Below are positions 1 through 12,393 of a DNA stretch of 64,000 nt, piece by piece. Position 1 is the stretch's first letter. The number at the start of each line of letters is the position of its first letter. The position numbers and the translations under genes were made by a program. Source of the stretch: Erpobdella octoculata (taxonomy: Eukaryota; Annelida; Clitellata; Hirudinida; Erpobdellidae); NCBI GenBank assembly GCA_963978895.1, contig OZ022240.1:11567807-11631806 (forward strand), in the 5' to 3' direction. The notes beneath the pieces are model-generated. The model saw only the letters and a program-made list of their open reading frames with translations, was not told the DNA's origin and ran no database searches.

Positions 1-2365
1 GATGGTGGTTCCATCCAACACCATGCCGCCCCAACTGAACTGCTCCGGTCCTTTCAGTCCACTGGAGAGAAACCGTGGCATTCTCTATTTCAACCCTAGC
101 ATTCCATTTGGTTCCTGAGATTAGAGTTGGTTTTACCTCAGCGACTCTCTGATCCGTTGAATTATCGAGCATCATCTGAGTTCTCAGTTTGCTGATCTTG
201 AAATCTTCAACAAAAGACCGCAATGGAAGTCTCAGCTTGGCTGTTTTGCCGTAGAGAGCCACAGACGTCAATCCCGGAGGCAGACCCAACCATTGACGTG
301 TAAAACGAGCTATCTTTCTTTCTAGTTTCTCCACAACTTGCAGACCAATTTCATAGACTGTCAAAGGCCAAAGCAGTCTTGGCACTAAAACAAATTGCAA
401 AATCCACACTTTGAACCTGCTCTGAAGCGGAGCAGCATTAATGCTTTCCATGGAGACAGTTGCCATACGGAGAATAGAAGCACCCTGATCAACGTCATTC
501 AGGGATTTACAATACCATCTCCCGAGACTTTTCACTGGTTCGTCGCTCACTGTTGGAATCTTGTTACCATCAACAGAGAAAACGGTGTATTCGTCAATTT
601 TACCGCGACGCAGGGAGAGACTTCTCGATTTAGATGCTTTAAAACTCATTCCGCACCATTTGAGTAGATCGCTGAAGACATCAAGTGTCCGTCTCATTGA
701 AATACACTTATTCAAACTAATTGTCGTGTCGTCCATGAAAGCTCTCAGAGGTGGCATGAAAATACCTTGGCCGACATAAACATCTTCTACCCTTGCACCA
801 ACTGAATTCAGAAGTAGTTGCATTGCTAGCACGAATAATATGGGAGAAATAGAGCACCCCATGGCGATACCGACCTGAAGACGAAACCAATCGGTTGAAC
901 ACGTCTTTGTCGATAATCTCAGGTGAAAATCTTGAAAATACTGTCGTAGAATATCCATAACGAACTTTGGAACATGGTGCATCGTCAAAGCTCTCCAAAT
1001 CAGCTGGTGACGAACCGCTCCATAAGCATTTGCAAGATCAAGCCAAACGACGTGCAAACTGAGTCGATTCTGTTTTGCTCTTTTTATAGACTCCCAGATC
1101 ATGGTAGAATGTTCGATGCAACCAGGAACACCAGGGATTCCTCCTTTCTGAATTGACTTGTCTATGTAGTCGTTTTGTGTTAGATAGCTCGTCAACCTCT
1201 TGGCAAGCACAGCAAAAAATATTTTTCCTTCAACATTGAGAAGAGAAATTGGTCTGAACTGATTGATGTCGACTGAAACTTTCTCCTTTGGTATAAAAAT
1301 GCCTTCAGCTTTTTGCCACTCTTTATCAACAGACCCGGAAGTCCAAGCAGACTTGAGCAATGAGTGTAAAACTTTCAACACACCCGGACATTTTTTATAC
1401 ACCAGGTATGGTACACCATTTGGACCTGGAGCAGATCTATTTCTTGTTTTTCGGAGGAATTGGGATATGTCAAAAATTGAAATTACTCCCTCGTTGAAAG
1501 CAACCTTTGGAAGAGGAATCTCGGGAAGATCTGATCTTTCAGCTAGTTCTTTGTCGCCCAAGGGGTCAATGAAAGCAGCTCGGAAGTGATGATCAAGCTG
1601 CTCTCTACTGATTTGCAAAGTACCTGACTTTGGTGGATCGAGCAAGCTTTTACCATAACGGAATGGATCTCTGACAAACTGGAATCTTGCCTTCCTTTGT
1701 TCTCTTTTCTTTACCCGCAAACGTTCTGCTCGCAAGAGTGCACTCAATCGTTGCCTCAAGTCATGTCGTAATGCTGAGAGCCCTGGTTTCTCGTTGTCTG
1801 GAGCTCTCCTCCATTGTTGACGAAGTCGTTTTTTTTCCTTTTTGAGTCTAGCAATCTCTCGTTGTCGCCTTGAAATACGAGTTTTTTCGCCTCTGTCCAT
1901 GAGAACTTTTTCCTTGGAACCGAACATCTCTAAACACTTGTTGTAAATGGTGTCAGTTAGATTGTTCACTTGAAACATTGGAAGTTCTTTCATCTGCACT
2001 TTGAGAAGCTTGGAAAGTATCTCGTCGGGCTTCGACCAATCCGCTTTGTGAGCAGCAGCGGGGAAGTTAATTCTAGCCCGAGGTTGCCTATTCTCGTCGC
2101 TATCAGTATCGTGGAACCTGTCGGGGCTGTGGTTGGCATCCGGCCCGACTTGGCCCGGCGTTTTACCTGAAGCAATGCTTGCTTCAGTACGATGATTCTG
2201 TACAGCTTTAAGCAGGCAACCCATTTTCGTACGGTGAACCTTCATACCGCGGCTTGTTGCGAAACCTCTACCGCACACACACTCATGAAGTGTTCCCCCA
2301 TTAGGGTCCGTTGGAAGAGCAAGGTGGATGGCCGTAGGTCCGATTGTGAGCTCATCATACTCCCC
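1..2365 (-). CDS. RLE-type non-LTR retrotransposon polyprotein (copy X), runs off left edge
   Basis: Open minus-strand frame of about 788 codons, from just after a TAG at 2366-2368 to the window edge. The first in-frame ATG is at 2243-2245, after the zinc finger, so the true start is uncertain. Order: a CxC..H..C zinc finger near residues 28-50 (CVCGRGF then VHRTKMGC), a basic Lys/Arg-rich stretch, then reverse transcriptase with SAPGPNGVP, FRPISLL, QKGGIPG and the catalytic FMDDTT near codon 543. In sister copies the C-terminus carries a CCHC knuckle and a PD..E endonuclease, which places the family with R2/NeSL-like elements that act by target-primed reverse transcription. I saw no stop or frameshift: three positions checked along it stay in one frame. 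This makes it the least damaged RLE copy here. Clade assignment is tentative. Confidence 0.85.
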
Positions 2366-2604
2366 CTACTTTCGGTTGGAGCTCTGGGGGCATAAATTCG
2401 ATTTCGTTGTCGCAGCTAGATGAACGGTGTTTTTTGTATCCCGGCTAAGCTGGGCCAGGATACCCGTAATACTCGTCTTTCCGAGTTGCCACCTGTCTTT
2501 CCACGGTGTCACCGGTCTTTCCCAGTTGCCACAAGGTCTTTCCCGAGAGTCACCCGGTCTTTCCCGGGGGTCAAATGGCTAACGCCTCAAAAATGTGTGT
2601 TCAC
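2366..2604 (-). other. 5' leader of RLE copy X with a 20-nt minisatellite
   Basis: Non-coding sequence upstream of the RLE frame. Between about 2470 and 2576 the motif GTCTTTCC recurs at 2475, 2495, 2515, 2536 and 2557, a period of 20-21 nt. It may be a structured 5' UTR or promoter array, as non-LTR elements often carry internal promoters, but no ribozyme fold was recognised. The leader abuts the 3' tail of the neighbouring copy A, so the two elements sit head to tail. Confidence 0.55.
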
Positions 2605-2923
2605 TCCTGAAGAGCTTTTCTGTGGAGGTCATCAGAAGAAACCCCCCCCCCTCGAGCAAACGTTTCGGCTCTTTAATTTCTTGACGTTCTAAGGGGGGCG
2701 AGCCACGTTCGACGGACGAACGTCCTCCGGCAGAAAAGGTTTTTGTTCTTTTCCGACATCGAATTTCTATCATTCCTTGCATCGTGGCAGATATTTGTCA
2801 TGCAAATAAACTCGCGACTTTAGAGAAATTCAGACTATTCAAGTGAGAAAACCTTCGACGACATAACGGCTTCGCTTTCGTAGCGGTACTTAATATCGCC
2901 ACGTAAACAAAGACGAAGCAATT
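2605..2923 (-). other. 3' tail of RLE copy A
   Basis: Sequence between the stop of the endonuclease frame and the start of the next element. It is shared with the 3' tail of another RLE copy at 26,543-26,880, and the homology begins at a GAAGAGC near 2609 and 26,551, which marks the likely 3' end of the element. It contains the motif CGTTTCGGC and a C-run. No coding potential. Confidence 0.55.
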
Positions 2924-4762
2924 CTATTCTTGCGGAGCGGAGAGAGCGGCTTCTAAATTTGGAAAATCTTCTTTTTTCTCTCTTTGAGACCAAATCCAGA
3001 ATGAAGCCGATTCTGCTGCTTCAGAAATCTGTTTAATTGCACGAGTCCGCTCTCTGTTAGACATTCCCAGGGCCCGCAGCAACTTTAGCAAAGATTTACC
3101 AACCAAACCGCGTGCTCCGACTTCAACAGCAAAAAGCTCAGCTCTTGAGCCATTTGCTTCCAAATCCAACATCAATTCTCTGTATCTTTCTAGTTTCATG
3201 ATGTTACTGGCCTCCATGTTGCTTTCCCAAGGCACTGTCAACTCGATGAGAAGAAATGTCTTGGCCAGACTCGAAAAAACAACTATGTCTGGCCTTTTTC
3301 CACTTTCCTTTATTGAAACTGGGAAGCACTTTTCCGTTTTCAGATCGGCAGAGACCCTCCAGTCGTTCGCCGCATGGAAAACATTCTCTCCTTCCGCGAG
3401 GGTTCTTTTTGGGCGATTTAGCTGCGGCAATCCCTCTCTCAAAAAATAAATCCTCCTCCTAGGTTTCACCTCCATTGAGTTGGCTTTTCGGCAGGCCTCT
3501 TTTACAAATCCCAGCAGCTTTTGGAGAACAAGGTTGTGGCGCCACGTGTATCTACCATGAGAAAGGGAATAGGAGCAGGAGGAAAGAATATGAATCAATG
3601 ATTGCGACTGACCGCAGAGCTGACACTCATCGTTCTCAATTAATTTCCATTTCTTTAAATTGCTGGCTGTTGGCAGCTGATCATACATCGATCTAATGAG
3701 GAACGATAGCCGCACTGGAGCATAGCGCCATATATCTTCCCATGACAGAAACCGCTGAACTGTCTCCTCCCATCTGGTCCAGTCGCCTTGCTGTGACAAT
3801 TGTGCGCTCTTCACAACTCTCTCGCTTTCTATCGCTTGCTTTCTGTCCTGAACAATCAAGTCTGATCTTTCCTGAGCGTTTGCCTTGGACCACCAGAGAT
3901 GGTGGTTCCATCCAACACCATGCCGCCCCAACTGAACTGCTCCGGTCCTTTCAGTCCACTGGAGAGAAACCGTGGCATTCTCTATTTCAACCCTAGCATT
4001 CTATTTGGTTCCTGAGATTAGAGTTGGTTTTACCTCAGCGACTCTCTGATCCGTTGAATTATCGAGCATCATCTGAGTTCTCAGTTTGCTGATCTTGAAA
4101 TCTTCAACAAAAGACCGCAATGGAAGTCTCAGCTTGGCTGTTTTGCCGTAGAGAGCCACAGACGTCAATCCCGGAGGCAGACCCAACCATTGACGTGTAA
4201 AACGAGCTATCTTTCTTTCTAGTTTCTCCACAACTTGCAGACCAATTTCATAGACTGTCAAAGGCCAAAGCAGTCTTGGCACTAAAACAAATTGCAAAAT
4301 CCACACTTTGAACCTGCTCTGAAGCGGAGCAGCATTAATGCTTTCCATGGAGACAGTTGCCATACGGAGAATAGAAGCACCCTGATCAACGTCATTCAGG
4401 GATTTACAATACCATCTCCCGAGACTTTTCACTGGTTCGTCGCTCACTGTTGGAATCTTGTTACCATCAATAGAGAAAACGGTGTATTCGTCAATTTTAC
4501 CGCGACGCAGGGAGAGACTTCTCGATTTAGATGCTTTAAAACTCATTCCGCACCATTTGAGTAGATCGCTGAAGACATCAAGTGTCCGTCTCATTGAAAT
4601 ACACTTATTCAAACTAATTGTCGTGTCGTCCATGAAAGCTCTCAGAGGTGGCATGAAAATACCTCGGCCGACATAAACATCTTCTACCCTTGCACCAACT
4701 GAATTCAGAAGTAGTTGCATTGCTAGCACGAATAATATGGGAGAAATAGAGCACCCCATGGT
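2924..4762 (-). pseudogene. RLE non-LTR retrotransposon, 5'-truncated copy A (RT C-terminal part, CCHC, endonuclease)
   Basis: Starts at MGCSISPIL of the RT palm, directly at a CATA/TATG microsatellite, so the copy is 5' truncated. It keeps FMDDTT, the thumb region, a CCHC knuckle (CQLC..H..C, spacing C-x2-C-x7-H-x4-C) and the restriction-like endonuclease with RPDIVV followed by LIELTVPWE. The frame is intact except for one nonsense change at 4001-4003: TAG where copy X has TGG (Trp) in SGTKWNARV. The part after the stop (3931-2924) is otherwise open to its natural end AALSAPQE. Not functional because of truncation and the stop codon. Confidence 0.88.
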
Positions 4763-4763
4763 G

Positions 4764-4851
4764 CATACATACATACATACATACATACATGTATGTATGT
4801 ATGTATGTATGTATGTATGTATGTATGTATGTATGTATTTTTGTATGTATG
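4764..4851. repeat. (CATA)n/(TATG)n microsatellite with strand switch
   Basis: Tetranucleotide repeat that runs as CATA up to about 4790 and then as TATG, so it is itself an inverted repeat. It forms the 5' junction of RLE copy A. Apparent YIHT and MYVC reading frames here are repeat translations. Confidence 0.95.
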
Positions 4852-4986
4852 TGAAAACTCTTCTTCGAGCAAGTTCGTCAGAGGTCTTCAGAGGAAGACC
4901 CTCCCAGCGTTTCGGCCCTTTTCCTGACGCTACCACGGGAGGGCGGGCCACGACCGTTGATCAGACGGCCGACCCCTGACGAAATT
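4852..4986. other. Unassigned segment with CGTTTCGGC motif
   Basis: GC-richer stretch between the microsatellite and the Gypsy relic. It resembles the RLE 3' tails in layout: TTCGAGCAA, a TCTTCAGA-type box, GCGTTTCGGC and a CCTGACG box. It could be a diverged RLE or PLE tail. No reading frame supported. Confidence 0.35.
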
Positions 4987-5458
4987 TGTGTATCACATGC
5001 GTTTCCGACCAGAACCAGATAACCGGCAAATCTTCAAAGTACCAGAACCAAGAAGTCATTTTGAAACCGTTGTAGTCGCTGACTACGTTATTTCGATATA
5101 CTTTGTAGTACCAACTCAACACAGTTTGAAGGCGGTTTGAAATAACTTTATTTAATTGACCGACGACAATAGACAAAAATAGACAATTCTTCTCGGGGCC
5201 AACAATGGCGAGAAATGAAAATAAAGCAAAGTTTAAATTCTTGATTAAAGTAGCAATATGGTGAACCACGAGAACAACGAAGAAGAATGAGAGAACATTC
5301 GAGAGCAAAGGTTTTTAAGCTAGCCACTAGCTAGTGCGCGCCAAACAAGTGAAGGAGCGCGAGCCTAGCAAGCTAAGGAGCGCTCACCTGTAATTACCTG
5401 TATAACATGCGTTTGGCACACGTGTGCGTGGACGTGCATAAAATACCGGTACACTACA
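4987..5458 (-). repeat. Probable 3' LTR of the deleted Gypsy relic
   Basis: On the minus strand a purine run (GCGGGGGGAC, about 5463-5472) is followed by a TG-start (TGTAGTGTACC), as expected at a polypurine tract/LTR junction. The distal end is placed only by a TG on the plus strand near 4987 and is unsure. No second LTR was found to confirm it. Confidence 0.35.
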
Positions 5459-5629
5459 ATAGTCCCCCCGCAGATGGCGGAGCCATAAAAAAAGAGAAAA
5501 GTACAAACAAAAATCATACGCAGAAATGATCAAGGAAATAACGAAAGAAAACAATGCAAGAGAGAAACAAGAGAGAATCATACTGCAAATCTAACACGAC
5601 GCTGCACTCTTATATTTGACTGTTGCTGC

Positions 5630-6211
5630 TCAATATCGCTTTTCTGTACAATGCTGTCCGAGGGTTGATCTTGGACGAATTGTATATTTTCGAATATGAG
5701 CCAATTTAATGCGATCACGTGAAACAATCGAAACTACATCATCGGGCATCTTAAGTTTTACATCTTTATCATTCAAATCTAAAACCTCAAATGGACCTTG
5801 ATAAGGTGACTCAATAGGGCGACGTACGCGATCAGTTCGAATGAATACAAAATCACCTTTATTTAAAACTAGATTGCTTAACAAACGAGCAGGTGCGTGA
5901 ATTCAAATAATCCACACGGCGTAATTACTGCAGTTTTTTAGCATCCTCAGGAGCCATAGGTATGTGGAAATACGCTTTAGCAACGTCGAGCTTGCGATGC
6001 ATGAATTTATGTGCGGCAATGGGTAGCGATCCTTTTTGGTAATTGGGTTCAATTGTCGGAAATCACCGCAAGGTCGCCACGACTGACCATCTTTCTTTTG
6101 CACTAAATGCAGCGGGGATGCCCAATCACTTTTCGAAGGGCGCACAATACCAGCTGCAAGCATGAAATCAAATTCCTTTTTCGCAATTAGGCTATAGCTA
6201 ATTTTTTTCAA
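5630..6211 (-). pseudogene. Gypsy (Ty3-type) pol relic: RT fragment fused to integrase C-terminus
   Basis: The upstream part (6211-5903) encodes a Ty3-type RT segment: FDFMLAAGIVRPSKSDWASP, LVQKKDG, WRPCGDFRQLN and DRYPLPHI, then a frameshifted VAKAYFHIPMAPEDA block. It joins abruptly to the integrase C-terminal GPY/F-like domain (5884-5630: VFIRTDRVRRPI, YQGPFEVL, VSRDRIKLAHI). The rest of RT, RNase H and the integrase core are missing, so about 2 kb of pol has been deleted. It is a different Gypsy family from the element at 18,873. Duplicated at 33,446-34,027. Confidence 0.85.
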
Positions 6212-6460
6212 GTTGATATTAGATTAATACAGCGATGAAAAAAATGTTCAACAGTCAAATCATCTTTATAGTTGCTCTTTGCAGATTCTTTCGATGCGAC
6301 GAATGCCGATACGGCTTAAAAACACTTGAAATGGCTTTATCTTTATCATTTGATTCATATAAGCTATAGCAATTTTTTTAAAGTTGATAGTAACTTAATA
6401 AAACGATTGGAACATTTTTGGGCAGTCAAATCATCTTGATAGTTGCTCTTTTAACGATAC
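6190..6460. repeat. Two diverged direct copies of about 100 bp
   Basis: A block containing GCTATAGC, AAGTTGATA and CAGTCAAATCATCTT followed by ATAGTTGCTCTT occurs at about 6190-6285 and again at 6360-6455. It overlaps the start of the Gypsy relic and has no coding content. Confidence 0.5.
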
Positions 6461-6865
6461 CGAAGATAGCAGGGTTGCTGGAATTCCCAACTAGCTTGCA
6501 ACAAAAATGTGAATTGGGGTTGTGCAATAGATCGTTAGAAAGGTATTTAGAAAAGAAATATAATGGTAGAAAAATAAATGTATTCTAAAAAATAAAAAAG
6601 TTATAGGCGATTATTATTGGGAAAACCCGCTTTCGGTTATTTATTTATTTTCAACTTGTTGAAAGATGACGTACGATGCATTATATATATATCCGCAAAG
6701 CGTAGAACTTTCGCGGCTAATAACTTTTCATTTAAACATTTTAACAAAAAAGTGCCCTAACAAACCGTGTTCAGCGTCTCATAATCTATCAAGGTGAGTT
6801 TTTTCAGAACTGAAGATGCAATAGGGTGACTTACATAATACATCATTGCGTTTTTATGTTGGGAA

Positions 6866-7015
6866 TCAGACGCTTTGCGCGCGAATCGTGTGAGTTTTTA
6901 CATATTAATAGTCAAGGTAGTCGCACTCAAATTGCACTATAAGCTCAAAAACAACACCAATACGCTATCATAGTAATAACTTTAGGCACGCTTCGCACGC
7001 AAAGCGTGTGACTAT
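6866..7015 (+). repeat. Twin-hairpin module 1
   Basis: Two GC-rich imperfect palindromes (near 6869-6893 and 6985-7010) flank about 95 bp with the conserved words TTTTTACATATTAATAGT and AGCTCAAAAACAACACC. This copy is diverged in its first hairpin. Confidence 0.7.
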
Positions 7016-7534
7016 ATTAGTCAGTAGCCGATAATTTTTCAATTGAAAACGTTTTGAAATGGTCTTCTTTTTGAATGGCTAAATTTGAAAAAAACCGCCT
7101 ACGAAAAAAACAACTTTCAACGGCTGATATTGGAAAAACCGCCGATGTATTACTTCGGTGATTTATTTATTTTCAACTTGCTTATATTGAGTTATGACGA
7201 AATTGGGAAAACCCCGCCGACTACTACTTCGTTGAATTGTTTATTTTCAACTTGTTTATATTCAGCGATTACGTACGTTGTTTTTTATATATCCGCAAAG
7301 CGTCGAACTTTCCAATAACAGGAATTATATTAGCAAATTAGTTATTTTTGGTAATAATAATAATATTAATAATTTAAATAAAAGGAAAAATAATTGCAAA
7401 TTAGTAAATTGTCGTTAATAATAATTTTCAACTTGTTTATATTGTGTGATGATGTACGCTCAAAATTGCTTGGAAAACCCGCCTTCGGTGATTTGTTTAT
7501 TTTCAACTTGTTTATATTGAGTGATGACGTATGC

Positions 7535-7540
<6 letters not shown>

Positions 7541-7573
<33 letters not shown>
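7541..7573. repeat. (TA)n microsatellite
   Basis: TA repeat bounding the outer end of the left arm of the inverted PLE pair. Confidence 0.95.
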
Positions 7574-7576
<3 letters not shown>

Positions 7577-7779
7577 TTTAAGACAATCTCGATTAAAAAT
7601 AAGTCTCCATTTAGCCGCTATGAGTTTTATAGATACTTTCTCAATATTTCAGAACAACGTTTTTTGTTTACTGCAACACATATTAAGAAAAGTATTAACA
7701 TTTAAAACTTTTTTTATTTCAGACTTACGGGCCGTTTCGGCTTTCGCCATCTTCAGAGTCTGTAAATACGATCGCGTAA
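7574..7779 (-). mobile_element. PLE-like fragment with hammerhead ribozyme, left inverted arm
   Basis: Inverted copy of the fragment at 7895-8121. On the minus strand it carries the hammerhead (7720-7762), then a short frame equivalent to that of the right arm, ending near a CLKE motif at the TA repeat. About 206 bp, close to 95% like the other arm by eye. The two arms face outward from a 115-bp spacer (7780-7894). Confidence 0.75.
7720..7762 (-). ncRNA. Type I hammerhead ribozyme A-minus
   Basis: 43 nt read 7762 to 7720. Stem I is CAGACT with AGTCTG at the two ends; core box CTGAAGA; one U; stem II GGC-GAAA-GCC with a GNRA loop; core GAAA; short stem III in ACGGCCCGT; cleavage triplet GTA directly before AGTCTG. 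All invariant core positions are present and open ends lie in stem I, which makes it type I. Stem III is very short, as in hammerheads of PLEs and metazoan retrozymes. This is the best preserved copy of family A. Confidence 0.88.
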
Positions 7780-7894
7780 AAGGAGGCAAAAGATAAGAAA
7801 ACATGTAATAACTAATTATACAAATAAACTAATATCCTCAAGAAATTATCTCAATAGAAGGATATTAATAAAAATCTAATTAATAAATATTAAT

Positions 7895-8118
7895 TTACGC
7901 GATCGTATTTACAGACTCTGAAGATGGGGAAAGCCGAAACGGCCCGTAAGTCTGAAATAAAGAAAGTTTTAAATGTTAATACTTTTCTTAATACGTGTTG
8001 CAGTGAACAAAAAACGTTGTTCCGAAATATTGAGAAAGTATCTATAAAACTCATAGCGGCTAAATGGAGACTTATTTTTAATCGAGCTTGTCTTAAAGAA
8101 AATCTTATGCCATCTTAC

Positions 8119-8121
<3 letters not shown>
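7895..8121 (+). mobile_element. PLE-like fragment with hammerhead ribozyme, right inverted arm
   Basis: Starts at the TTACGCGATCG end next to the spacer and carries a hammerhead at 7912-7954. A frame begins at the ATG at 7924 inside the ribozyme: M.KAETARKS, then [20 protein letters not shown] and MPSYI, where it runs into TA repeats. The ACLKENLMP block resembles the N-terminal ...C..N.LIP.. motif of Penelope-like polyproteins; this is my inference. Probably a solo terminal repeat or truncated insertion, not an active element. Confidence 0.72.
7912..7954 (+). ncRNA. Type I hammerhead ribozyme A-plus
   Basis: Same architecture as A-minus: stem I CAGACT/AGTCTG, CTGAAGA, GAAA, cleavage triplet GTA. 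Stem II reads GGG-GAAA-GCC, so its closing pair is lost (C to G). Activity may be reduced. Confidence 0.82.

Positions 8122-8185
<64 letters not shown>
8122..8185. repeat. (TA)n microsatellite
   Basis: About 64 bp here and about 148 bp at the equivalent place in the duplicate (35,942-36,089). Confidence 0.95.
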
Positions 8186-8188
<3 letters not shown>

Positions 8189-8370
8189 CAAAACGTCGAA
8201 CTTTCGCCGCTAATAACTTTTTATTTAAACATTTTAACACAAAGTGCCCTAACAAACCGTGTTCAGCGTCTCATAAACTATCAACGTGAGTTTTTTCAGA
8301 CCTGTAGATGGCAATCAAGTGACATAATACGTAATACATCATTGCGCTTTTATGTTAGGAACCAGCACTT

Positions 8371-8520
8371 GACGCACGCTTCGCGCGCAAAGCGTGTGTT
8401 TTTACATATTAATAGTAAAGGTAGTCGCACTCAAATAGCACTCTAAGCTCAAAAACAACACCAATGCGCTTATATAGTAATAACTTTACGCACGCTTCGC
8501 GAGCACAGCATGTGACTATT
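8371..8520 (+). repeat. Twin-hairpin module 2
   Basis: First palindrome GACGCACGCTTCGCGCGC followed by AAAGCGTG; second near 8489-8515 is degraded (CACAGCATG). Same 95-bp interior as the other modules. Confidence 0.75.
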
Positions 8521-8589
8521 TCAGCCAGTAGCAGATGATTTTTCACTTCAAAATGTTTTGGAATGGTCTTCTAATTGGTTGGATGATGT

Positions 8590-9030
8590 TGGAGAAACTG
8601 CCTACGAAAAAACCTTAAATGGGCGATATTGGAAAAAATAGCCTACGAAAAAAAACACATTTATTGTGTGATAGTGAAAAAACCGAATACAAAAAACACA
8701 ATATTTATTGGATGTGATCGGGAAAAACAGCCTACAAAAAAACATTTATTGGGTGATCTTGAAAAAACCGAATACGAGAAACACAATATTAAATAGATGT
8801 GATCTGGAAAAACAGCCTACGAAAAAACATTTATGGGTGATCGTGAAAAAACCGCCTACGAGAAACACAATATTAAATGGATAGTATCGAAAACAACAGC
8901 CTACGAAAAAAAACAACGTATTTTGTGTGATAGGGAAAAAAGCCTAAGAAAAAACCCAACCTTTAATGGCTGATAATGAAAAAACCCGCCTACAAAAAAA
9001 CCCAACTTTCAATGGCTGATATTGGAAAAA
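8590..9030 (+). repeat. GCCTACGAAAAAA minisatellite, block 1
   Basis: About nine degenerate units of 45-60 bp, each with (A)GCCTACGAAAAAA or a variant, then a TTTATTGGGTGATNGTGAAA-like half. Small frames in it (for example 9969-10,187 in the next block) are repeat translations. Confidence 0.65.
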
Positions 9031-9812
9031 CCCGCCGGTGATTTATTTATTTTCAACTTGTTTATATTGAGTTATGACGTATGCTCAAAATATATCCGCA
9101 AAGCGTCGAACTTTCCAATAATAGAAAAGCAAATTAGTTAATTTTCCTAAATAATAATATTATTATAAATTAAAATAAGAGTAATAATAATTACAAAATA
9201 GAAAAATGTCGTTAATAATAATTTAATTAAATATATCTGCAAAGCGTCGAAGTTTCCATTAATATGAATAATATTAGCAAAATAGTTAATCTTCTTTAAA
9301 AGTAATATTATTAATAATTAAATTAAGAGGAATAATAATTGCAAAATAATAAAATGTCGGTAATAAGAATTTCATTAAATATATCTGCAAAACGTAGAAA
9401 TTTCCAATAATAGGAATAATATTAGCAAATTAGTTAATTTTCGTTATTAATAATATTATTAATAATTAAAATAGCGAAATAAAAATTGCAAAATAGTAAA
9501 TTGTCGTTAATAATAGTTTACAACTTGTTCAAAATTAAGGAAAACCTGCCGACTACTACTTCGGTGATTTATTTATTTTCAACTTGTTTATATTGAAAGA
9601 TGACGTACGATGCATTATATATATCCGCATAGCGTTAAACTTTCGCGGCTAATAACTTTTTATTTAAACATTTTAGCAAAAAAGTGCCCTAACAAACCGT
9701 GTTCAGCATATCATAATCTATAAACGTGAGTGTTTTCAGACCTGTAGATGCTAATCGGGTGACACATAATACATAATACATCATTGCGCTTTTATGTTAG
9801 GAACCAGCACTT

Positions 9813-9955
9813 GTCGCACGCTTCGCGTGTGAGTTTTTACATATTAATAGTAAAGGAAGTCGCACTCAAATCGCACTCTAAGCTCAAAAACAACACGAAT
9901 GCGCTATTATAGTAATAGCTTTACGCACGCTTCGCAAGCGAAGCGTGTGACTATT
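9813..9955 (+). repeat. Twin-hairpin module 3
   Basis: First hairpin shortened to GTCGCACGCTTCGCGTGTG; second intact as GCACGCTTCGCAAGCGAAGC. Confidence 0.75.
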
Positions 9956-10009
9956 TTAGCAGAAGCTGATGATTTTTCACTTGAACACGTTTTGGAATTG
10001 TCTTTTCTT

Positions 10010-10340
10010 TGATTGGATGATTTTAGAAAATCTGCCTACAAACAAACCTTTAATGGGTGATATTGGAAAAAACAGCCTACGAAAAAACCCATATTTATTG
10101 GGTGATAGTGAAAAAGCCGCCTACGAAAAAAACCTATATTGGATGTTTTTGGAAATAACAGCCTACGAAAAACACAATATTTATTGATTGGTATCGTAAA
10201 AACAGCCTACGAATAAAAAACAAACTGTAACGGCTAATATAGAAAAAAACTCCTACGAAAAAAAAACTTTTAATTGCTGATAATGATAAAAACCGCCTAC
10301 AAAAAACCCAACTTTCAATGGCTGATATTGGGAAAACCCG
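10010..10340 (+). repeat. GCCTACGAAAAAA minisatellite, block 2
   Basis: Second array of the same degenerate units, ending at the CCGCCGGTGATTTATTT block, as block 1 does. Confidence 0.6.
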
Positions 10341-10689
10341 CCGGTGATTTATTTATTTTCAACTTGTTTATATTGAGTTATGACGTATGCTCAAAATATA
10401 TCCGCAAAGCGTCGAACTTTCTAATAATAGGAATAATATTAGCAATTATTACAATAAGAGAAATAATAATTGGAAAATAGTAAAATGTCGTTGATAATAA
10501 TTTCATTAAATATATCCGCAAAGCGTCGAAATTTCCAATAATAGGAATAATATTAGCAAATTAGTTAATTTTCCTATATAATAATATTATTAATAATTAA
10601 AATAAGAGGAATAATAATTACAAAAGAGTAAAATGTCGTTAATAATACTTTCATTAAGTGTATCCGCAAAGCGTAGAACTTTCCAATTG

Positions 10690-10737
<48 letters not shown>

Positions 10738-10740
10738 ATC

Positions 10741-12393
<1,653 letters not shown>

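Noticed and set aside
2629..2635. CTGATGA on the minus strand in the RLE 3' tail, with GAAACG nearby
   Set aside because: No matching stem II, GAAA is not at a workable distance in the right order and no stem I complement; not a hammerhead.
5384..5581. 65-codon frame with hydrophobic stretch
   Set aside because: Covers the probable LTR/polypurine junction of a Gypsy relic; low-complexity hydrophobic composition, no homology recognised.
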